This document shows, in pieces, positions 14,160 to 19,107 of a stretch of 19,107 nt of DNA. This DNA is from GCA-2686265 sp036010965 (lineage in GTDB: Bacteria; Planctomycetota; UBA1135; GCA-002686595), in contig DASCMO010000170.1 in the NCBI GenBank assembly GCA_036010965.1, forward strand, positions 1 through 19,107, in the 5' to 3' direction. Below the pieces are notes generated by a model. That model saw nothing but the letters and a program-made list of their open reading frames with translations, had not been told where the DNA came from and did not search any database. The position numbers were made by a program, and so were the translations under genes. The stretch's first letter is position 1. Each line of letters begins with the position of its first letter.

Positions 14160-15476
14160 TCAGGAGCCGTCGCTGTCATCGGCGCTTGGAGTCTCGGAGA
14201 TCTCATCCTCGACGATGGCCTCGTCCGGCACGATCGCCTCGGCGGGGAGTTCTTCCTCGGCCACTTCCTCTTCAAGGACCTCCCCGTCCTGAAGGACCGT
14301 ATCAGTGAGGGTCTTCTCCTCGGGCAGGGTCTCGTCTTCGACCGCGGGCTCCGGCGCGGCGGGAGGCTCGACGGGCTTCACCATGTCGGTCATGCGCTTG
14401 GTGAAGTTCGTCTGGTTGTACAGAGCGATCTCGTACACCCACGGACCGAGGCGCTCGTTGAGCTCGGTGGCAGTTGCCGCCGCGCCCTCGGGATCCAGGG
14501 CCGACGCGTCGGCCTGCCCGTCATCGTTACCTTCCTCGCTCACCGGCAAGGGCCCCATGGAGGCCACGGCGGCCGGTCCCTCTTCGTCGAAGGAGGCCTG
14601 GAAGGTCGCAAAATGCTTCTCGTCCACGGTGTGCACCGTGGCGTCCACGCGCAGACCCTCGAAGGTCCAGAAGGTCGCGACGGTCGGTTCCTCCGAGCCT
14701 TCGAATCCCTCGGCCGGCAGCACGTCCTGGAGGTTCAGGTACTCCAGGGCGCCACACAGGCCGTTGGCCACCGATGCGTACTTGAGCTCGTGTTCAGCGG
14801 GAATGCCGTGGACCTCGTAGTTTTCATCGTCGCGGGAACCCTTGGAGACGGACAGGTGCTCGCCGTCTGCATGGGCGAGCTCGACCGCCTGCACGGCATC
14901 GCGCTCGACCTTCAAGATTGCCTTGTCGAGCCAGGCCGCCGCATCGAGGGGCAGGGAGAGGTCGCCCTCGGCGAGCCAGGAGCGCGCCTGGCCGGGAATG
15001 CGCACGTAGGTCGAGGCCGCGCCGCCTCCTTGGCGTCGGTTGCCCACCAGGAGCTCCGCCAGCTTCGCGCCCGATCCGTCGGCCAGGACGAGCAGGGTCG
15101 AGTTCGCGCCCTCGCTGTCCACATCCTCGACTCCCAGGCGCGTGTAGCGCGCGGGAACGTCGGTCTTGGCCTCGATCTTTTGCAGCTCGGCAGCCGCGAG
15201 GATCGTCTTGCGCACGGTCTCCATCTTCGCGGGGTAGTACGCCTTCTGCACCAGGCCCCAGACGCCGTCGCGGGTCGAGACGGTGTAGCTGCCCTCGGCG
15301 TCGGTGACCGTGATGGCGGCGATGTCGTTCACCGACGCCATCAGCTCGGGGAACAGGCGCCCGAGCTGCTCGCTCGCGGTCGCTTTGGTCTCTCCTTGCC
15401 GCACGGCCACGGTGGCGACGATCAGGATCAGGGCTGCGGCCGCGGCGGCTGAGAGCGATTTCAGATTGCGGGTCAT
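14160..15476 (-). CDS. DUF4340-type protein, component of a Gld-like ABC system
   Basis: This 438-residue protein has one N-terminal membrane segment (about 8-25) followed by a beta-rich extracytoplasmic region. The pattern of a short anchor, then ITVTDAEGSYTVSTRDGVWGLV, then YYPAKMETVRKTILAAAEL, and later LLVGNRRQGGGAASTYVRI is that expected of DUF4340 proteins. These are usually encoded directly after a GldG-like gene and an ABC transporter, exactly as here. The C-terminal tail (about 369-438) is rich in Glu, Asp, Pro and Ala and looks disordered; such a tail is not a general feature of the family. The gene starts 9 bases after the GldG-like stop. The family's function is unknown; a role as an envelope subunit of the transporter is inferred from context. 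Confidence 0.8.
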   Translation of the reverse strand: MTRNLKSLSAAAAAALILIVATVAVRQGETKATASEQLGRLFPELMASVNDIAAITVTDAEGSYTVSTRDGVWGLVQKAYYPAKMETVRKTILAAAELQKIEAKTDVPARYTRLGVEDVDSEGANSTLLVLADGSGAKLAELLVGNRRQGGGAASTYVRIPGQARSWLAEGDLSLPLDAAAWLDKAILKVERDAVQAVELAHADGEHLSVSKGSRDDENYEVHGIPAEHELKYASVANGLCGALEYLNLQDVLPAEGFEGSEEPTVATFWTFEGLRVDATVHTVDEKHFATFQASFDEEGPAAVASMGPLPVSEEGNDDGQADASALDPEGAAATATELNERLGPWVYEIALYNQTNFTKRMTDMVKPVEPPAAPEPAVEDETLPEEKTLTDTVLQDGEVLEEEVAEEELPAEAIVPDEAIVEDEISETPSADDSDGS

Positions 15477-15485
15477 GTCAGCATC

Positions 15486-17387
15486 TCAAACGGAACGGGC
15501 GCGGGAGCGCATCATCGCCAGCAGGGCGATCAGCGCCGGGAGCGCGAGGGGGAGTACGAAGATGTTCAGGAGCTTGAGCTGCGAGCCGAGGCGCTCGATG
15601 TCCTTCTTGAGCTGGTGTTTCACGTCGCGCAGCTCCTTGCGCGTGCCCAGCCGCTCGGCGCGAAAGGCCTCGATCTCGGCCTGCTGCTCTGGCGAGAGGA
15701 TGATTGCGCTGACGCCGCCTTCCTTCTGGCTCTGGAGCTCGTTGATCTTCTCCTCGGTCTCGCGCAAGCGCTGCTCCAGCTCCTGCTCCTTGTTGCGGAA
15801 GCGGTCCTCCGCGACTCGCCGGATCTCGGCGACCCGGTCGAAGGGGCGGTTGAAGCGCGCGCGGCTGCGCAGGCTGATCAGGTCGTTGCTGCCCGAGAGG
15901 TTGTCCAACACGTTGATCACCAGGTCGGCGTTGTTGGCCGAGGGGATCGCGATGCGGTTGCCGAAGAAGTTCTGCACGTTGACCCACCAGCGGTCCTCGA
16001 GCATGTCCGCGTCGGCGATCAGCACCACGTTGATGTCCCGCTCGGAGGCGGCGCGGTGGGGGGTGACGGCCTCCTCCTCCGCGGGCGCGTCCTCGCTCTC
16101 GGGTGCCCCCTCGGGGGGGCCGTCGGGGTAGGCGCTCGTCGTCGGTCCGCTGACGCGGGCCGCGACGGTCAGGGGGCTGCCACCGGGCAGAAAGCTCTCC
16201 AGCAGGCTAGTGGGGTTGGGCTGCAGGGCAACCTGCATGCGGTCGATCTCCATCGACTCGGAGCTGGTCTCGATGATCGGCGTGAAGCTCGTCGAGGCGT
16301 CGGGCAGCGCGCGCAGGGCGCCGACCGTGGCCATGTTGATCTCCTTCGTGAGGTTGCTGGTCACCGGGTCGTCGCCGTTCACTTCCCCCTCGCCAAGGTG
16401 CAACCAGGCGACGTATTCGATCGGCTGGCTACCCATCACCACGCGCTGGGCGTTCAGTCGGTCGCCGACGATCTTCTGGTCGGCCAACTCGACACCCCAG
16501 GCCGCGAGCAACGGGCCGAGGTCTGAGGTGCGGTCGGCGGTCAGGGCCGCCAGCTGGTTGTTGGGATCCTGGGGTACCTGCTGCACCTCGCAGTGAGGAT
16601 CGACGAAGGCCAGCAGGCGCCCGCCGCCCAGCACGAACTGGTCGATCGAGTACAAGAGCTGCGGGCTGAGCCCCTGGGGATGGACGAGCATCAGGATGTC
16701 CACCTCCGCAGGGATCTCGGTGGCCGTCGCTTGCAGGGTGCGCACCTCGAAGGCCTGCCTGATCTGGTCCACGATCAGCCACGGCTCGGGAATGGCCTGC
16801 GGATTCATCGGATTGAACGGGCCGCCTTCCACGGGCAGGGTGCTCAGCAGGCCCACGACCTTTTTCTCGGGGAAGGCGAGGTTGTAGATGAGCTTGGTCA
16901 GGTCGTACTCGAGGAACTCCTCCCGGCCCACCTGGAAGAAGGGAATGACCTCCTCCTCGTCGGTGCTGTTGGTGCCCGAAAGGCCGAAGTAGAGCAGCTC
17001 GCCGGCGGCGTTGACCGGGACGCCTTGCATCCCGTAGGCGACGGCGCGGTCCTCTTCTTCGGAAAAGGGCTCGGGGTCGCTCACGAACAGTCGGAGCCTG
17101 GTTCCGGCGCGGCTCGTGTACTCCTCGAGCAGCTCCACGACGCGCTGGGCGTAGCGCTTCAGATCTGGGTAGTCGGTCGCCAGGCCGCGCGAGAAGTAGA
17201 AGCGCAGGGTGACCTCCTCGTCCATCGTGGCGAGGATGTTCTCGGTGCCCTCGGAGAGGGTGTAGAGGCCGTTCTCCGTCAGGTCGAGGCGAGCGCCGCG
17301 CAAGAGCGCGCCGCTGGCCATATTGACGGCGAAGAACAGGGCCAGGGCGACCGCCAGCCCCGCCAGAGAGATTCGCTGCTTGTTCAT
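15486..17387 (-). CDS. GldG-like ABC transporter auxiliary protein
   Basis: This 633-residue protein matches the GldG/ABC-type auxiliary transport family. It has an N-terminal membrane segment (about 6-28) and then RLDLTENGLYTLSEGTENIL, the family's characteristic opening. A large extracytoplasmic region follows with LVHPQGLSPQLLYSIDQFVL and GGGRLLAFVDP. An acidic, proline-rich insert (about 418-448), a predicted coiled coil (about 525-603) and a C-terminal membrane helix (about 607-626) with a short basic tail complete it. In Bacteroidota GldG works with GldA and GldF in gliding; in other phyla the related systems have unknown cargo. A strong AGGAGG ribosome binding site lies 6 bases upstream and overlaps the permease stop codon, which implies translational coupling. 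Confidence 0.88.
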   Translation of the reverse strand: MNKQRISLAGLAVALALFFAVNMASGALLRGARLDLTENGLYTLSEGTENILATMDEEVTLRFYFSRGLATDYPDLKRYAQRVVELLEEYTSRAGTRLRLFVSDPEPFSEEEDRAVAYGMQGVPVNAAGELLYFGLSGTNSTDEEEVIPFFQVGREEFLEYDLTKLIYNLAFPEKKVVGLLSTLPVEGGPFNPMNPQAIPEPWLIVDQIRQAFEVRTLQATATEIPAEVDILMLVHPQGLSPQLLYSIDQFVLGGGRLLAFVDPHCEVQQVPQDPNNQLAALTADRTSDLGPLLAAWGVELADQKIVGDRLNAQRVVMGSQPIEYVAWLHLGEGEVNGDDPVTSNLTKEINMATVGALRALPDASTSFTPIIETSSESMEIDRMQVALQPNPTSLLESFLPGGSPLTVAARVSGPTTSAYPDGPPEGAPESEDAPAEEEAVTPHRAASERDINVVLIADADMLEDRWWVNVQNFFGNRIAIPSANNADLVINVLDNLSGSNDLISLRSRARFNRPFDRVAEIRRVAEDRFRNKEQELEQRLRETEEKINELQSQKEGGVSAIILSPEQQAEIEAFRAERLGTRKELRDVKHQLKKDIERLGSQLKLLNIFVLPLALPALIALLAMMRSRARSV

Positions 17388-17393
17388 GTCAGG

Positions 17394-17399
17394 CCTCCT
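17394..17399 (-). promoter_or_regulatory. Ribosome binding site of the GldG-like gene overlapping the permease stop
   Basis: AGGAGG on the minus strand, 6 bases before the ATG at 17387. Its first two bases belong to the permease TAG stop codon (17398-17400), the usual arrangement for coupled translation. Confidence 0.7.
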
Positions 17400-18132
17400 A
17401 GGCGGCTTTCTTGAGGTCGATGATGATCGCGTTGGCGACCAGGAAGCAGCCGATCAACGAGCCGAAGAAGACGACGTCGCGCACGTCGATGACGCCCCGG
17501 GTGATGTCGTTGAAGTGGGTCAGGAAGCTGAAGGAGGCGACCGTCTCGGTCAACACCTCCGGCGCCCAGCCCGAGACCCAATCGAGCACGACCGGGAACC
17601 CGCTCAGGACGAAGCAGAGCAGTACGAAGATCGTCGTGACGAAGGCGATCACCTGGTTGCGCGTGATGGCCGAGATGCAGGCGCCGACGGCCAGGCAGGC
17701 GCCCGCCATCAGGAAGCTCCCGATGTAGCCGGCGAAGATCACGCCGTGGTCGGGCTGGCCGAGGTAGGCGGCGGTGATCCAGGTCGGGAGCGTCAGCAGC
17801 AGGGCGATGCCCGTGAAGCACCAGGCGGCGAGGAATTTGCCGCACACGGCCTGGGTCATGGAGATCGGCTGGGTCATGAGCAGCTCGATCGTTCCCGATT
17901 TTCGCTCCTCGGCCCACAGGCGCATGGAGATGGCGGGGATCAGGAACAGGTACAGCCAGGGATGGAAGGCGAAGAACGGCTGCAGGTCGGCCTGCTCCCG
18001 TTCGTAGAAGCCTCCAATGTAGAAGGTGAACACTCCGGTCAGGACCAGGAAGAAGAACAGGAAGACGTAGGCGACCGGGGTGGCGAAGTAGCCGCCCAGC
18101 TCGCGCTTGAAGATCGAAAACGTGATGCGCAT
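17398..18132 (-). CDS. ABC-2 type permease (GldF-like)
   Basis: This 244-residue integral membrane protein has about six hydrophobic segments. It starts with FSIFKRELGGYFATPVAYVF, the typical opening of ABC-2/GldF-type permeases. The segment SMRLWAEERKSGTIELLMTQP is the cytoplasmic coupling region conserved in this class. Later helices include GACLAVGACISAITRNQVIAF. Partnered with the ATPase it would form a transport channel. The substrate is not known. It starts 14 bases after the ATPase stop codon and ends where the ribosome binding site of the GldG-like gene begins. Confidence 0.9.
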   Translation of the reverse strand: MRITFSIFKRELGGYFATPVAYVFLFFFLVLTGVFTFYIGGFYEREQADLQPFFAFHPWLYLFLIPAISMRLWAEERKSGTIELLMTQPISMTQAVCGKFLAAWCFTGIALLLTLPTWITAAYLGQPDHGVIFAGYIGSFLMAGACLAVGACISAITRNQVIAFVTTIFVLLCFVLSGFPVVLDWVSGWAPEVLTETVASFSFLTHFNDITRGVIDVRDVVFFGSLIGCFLVANAIIIDLKKAA

Positions 18133-18146
18133 GGGTCTTGCAGCTC

Positions 18147-18929
18147 TCAGCCGGCGGTGACGGTGTCGGGATTCTGGGGGGCGGCCGCCTCGCTCGCACG
18201 GTGCTCGTCCGCGGAAACGCCCGTGGTGATCTCGCGGAACACATCGTCGAGGCGTCCCTCGGGCGATCTCGCCTTGAGCTCCGCCGGCGTGCCGTCGAAC
18301 AGGATGCGTCCCTCGGAGATGATGATCGCCCGCGTGCAGACCGCGTCGACCTCTTCGAGGATGTGGGTCGAGAGCACGATCACCTTGTCCTTCGCCATCT
18401 CGCTGATCAGGGCCCGCACCTCGTGCTTCTGGTTCGGGTCGAGGCCGTCGGTCGGCTCGTCGAGGATCAGCACCTCCGGGTCGTGCAGGATCGCCTGGGC
18501 GAGGCCGACGCGGCGCTTGAAGCCCTTCGAGAGGGTCTCGATGCGCTGGTGCAGCACGCCCTCGATGTGGACCTTGCTGACGACCTCGGCCATCCGGCTG
18601 GGGCGCTCGGCTGCGGGGATGCCGCGCACCTCGGCGATGAACTCGAGGAAGCTCTGGGGCGTCATGTCCGCGTAGAGCGGCGCGCCTTCCGGCAGGTAGC
18701 CGATCTTGCGCTTGACCTCGATCGGCTGCGCGCTCACCTCGTGGCCGCAGACCGTGGCGGTCCCGGCGCTGGGGTCGAGGAAGCCCGTCAGCATCTTCAT
18801 GGTGGTGGACTTTCCGGCGCCGTTGGGGCCGAGGAAGCCGAGCACCTCGCCTCTCTGCACGGAGAAGCTGATGTCGTCGACGGCCTTCAGGTCGCCGAAG
18901 GTCTTGGAGAGGTTCTTGATCTCGATCAT
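18147..18929 (-). CDS. ABC transporter ATP-binding protein (GldA/NatA-like)
   Basis: This 260-residue ATPase has the standard nucleotide-binding domain. Walker A is GPNGAGKST (34-42), the signature is LSKGFKRR (133-140), Walker B is VLILDEPTDGLDP (153-165) and the H-loop histidine is in LSTH (186-189). LSKG in place of LSGG is common in GldA/NatA/CcmA-like ATPases. The C-terminal 25 residues after the domain (SADEHRASEAAAP) are acidic and alanine-rich, and look like an unstructured tail. An open frame extends upstream to 19043 with a low-complexity, proline-rich sequence. ATG at 18929 is preferred because conserved sequence (MIEIKNLSKTFG) begins there, but a GTG further up cannot be excluded. 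It is the first recognisable gene of the right-hand operon. Confidence 0.92.
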   Translation of the reverse strand: MIEIKNLSKTFGDLKAVDDISFSVQRGEVLGFLGPNGAGKSTTMKMLTGFLDPSAGTATVCGHEVSAQPIEVKRKIGYLPEGAPLYADMTPQSFLEFIAEVRGIPAAERPSRMAEVVSKVHIEGVLHQRIETLSKGFKRRVGLAQAILHDPEVLILDEPTDGLDPNQKHEVRALISEMAKDKVIVLSTHILEEVDAVCTRAIIISEGRILFDGTPAELKARSPEGRLDDVFREITTGVSADEHRASEAAAPQNPDTVTAG

Positions 18930-19056
18930 GGCGCGAGGTCGCGGGAACGGTTCGGTGGCGGGGCCAGGAGGCTGCTCGGACACACCGGGAGTGGTGCTCA
19001 CAGAACAGCGCGAGGATTCTACGGACCCGCGGTCCGGGGGCAAGGGATCAGTGGGC

Positions 19057-19107
19057 TCAGCCGGCTTTCGCCATCCCTACGGGGGCCTCTCCGCGCTGTT
19101 GGAGAGC
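19057..19107 (-). CDS. Possible C-terminal end of an upstream gene, cut by the window edge
   Basis: On the minus strand one frame is open from the window edge to a TGA at 19057-19059, translating as ALQQRGEAPVGMAKAG. It is in the same direction as the ABC operon and ends 127 bases before its ATPase start. Seventeen codons are too few to identify a family or to prove coding. Confidence 0.2.
   Translation of the reverse strand, partial: ALQQRGEAPVGMAKAG

Noticed and set aside
14127..15452. Long plus-strand open frame (441 codons) opposite the DUF4340 gene
   Set aside because: Antisense shadow; the minus-strand frame has a membrane anchor, correct family pattern and operon spacing.
18510..18533. 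LSKGF in place of LSGGQ in the ABC signature as a possible defect
   Set aside because: LSKG variants are normal in GldA/NatA/CcmA-like ATPases, and all other motifs are intact.
17323..18675. Long plus-strand open frame (450 codons) over the permease and ATPase
   Set aside because: It runs antisense across two well-supported genes and their junction, with no recognisable motif.

Overview
The window is GC-rich (roughly 65-70% in most genes) and densely packed with genes on both strands. It looks like a chromosomal segment from a Gram-negative bacterium, most likely a member of the Planctomycetota or a close relative. The main clues are a planctomycete-type PSCyt1 haem domain behind a signal peptide, two lipoprotein-type sulfatases carrying the formylglycine signature (CTPSR and CSPSR), and several lipobox signal peptides with a barrel-like envelope protein. 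The phylum is an inference; no rRNA or marker gene is present. I see no tRNA, rRNA, CRISPR array, insertion sequence or phage gene.

Left part (1-3887). A leader rich in small hairpins precedes a short cupin gene of clearly lower GC (about 53% by hand count over 180 bases). Facing it is a lipoprotein sulfatase on the minus strand. Divergent from that sulfatase are a stand-alone PSCyt1-type cytochrome domain and, translationally coupled to it, a TauD/TfdA-type Fe(II)/2-oxoglutarate dioxygenase. Downstream lies a roughly 100-bp relic of the 3' end of an alpha/beta hydrolase gene whose intact homologue sits 3.3 kb further on.

Central part (3888-9466). An SGNH/DltD-like membrane-anchored protein overlaps by ATGA with an MBOAT (AlgI-like) O-acyltransferase, a classic acyl-transfer pair for envelope or exopolysaccharide decoration. 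A GlpE-type rhodanese follows. After a convergent gap come a KANL3/Tex30-like alpha/beta hydrolase (minus) and, divergently, an orphan DNA methyltransferase coupled to a 3-methyladenine (AAG/MPG) DNA glycosylase. A DUF2237 gene converges on the glycosylase.

Right part (9467-19107), all on the minus strand. After a gene-free stretch of about 345 bp come a second formylglycine-type sulfatase and a small barrel-like protein with a lipobox. Reading from the right edge inward, an apparent operon encodes an ABC ATPase, an ABC-2 permease, a GldG-like auxiliary protein, a DUF4340 protein with an acidic tail, and a sulfatase-fold lipoprotein with C-terminal TPRs. This last protein has TLPSH in place of the formylglycine motif. 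The ATPase/permease/GldG/DUF4340 set resembles the Gld-type ABC systems; its substrate is unknown. The joining theme of the window is envelope and polysaccharide chemistry, with a small DNA modification/repair pair in the middle.
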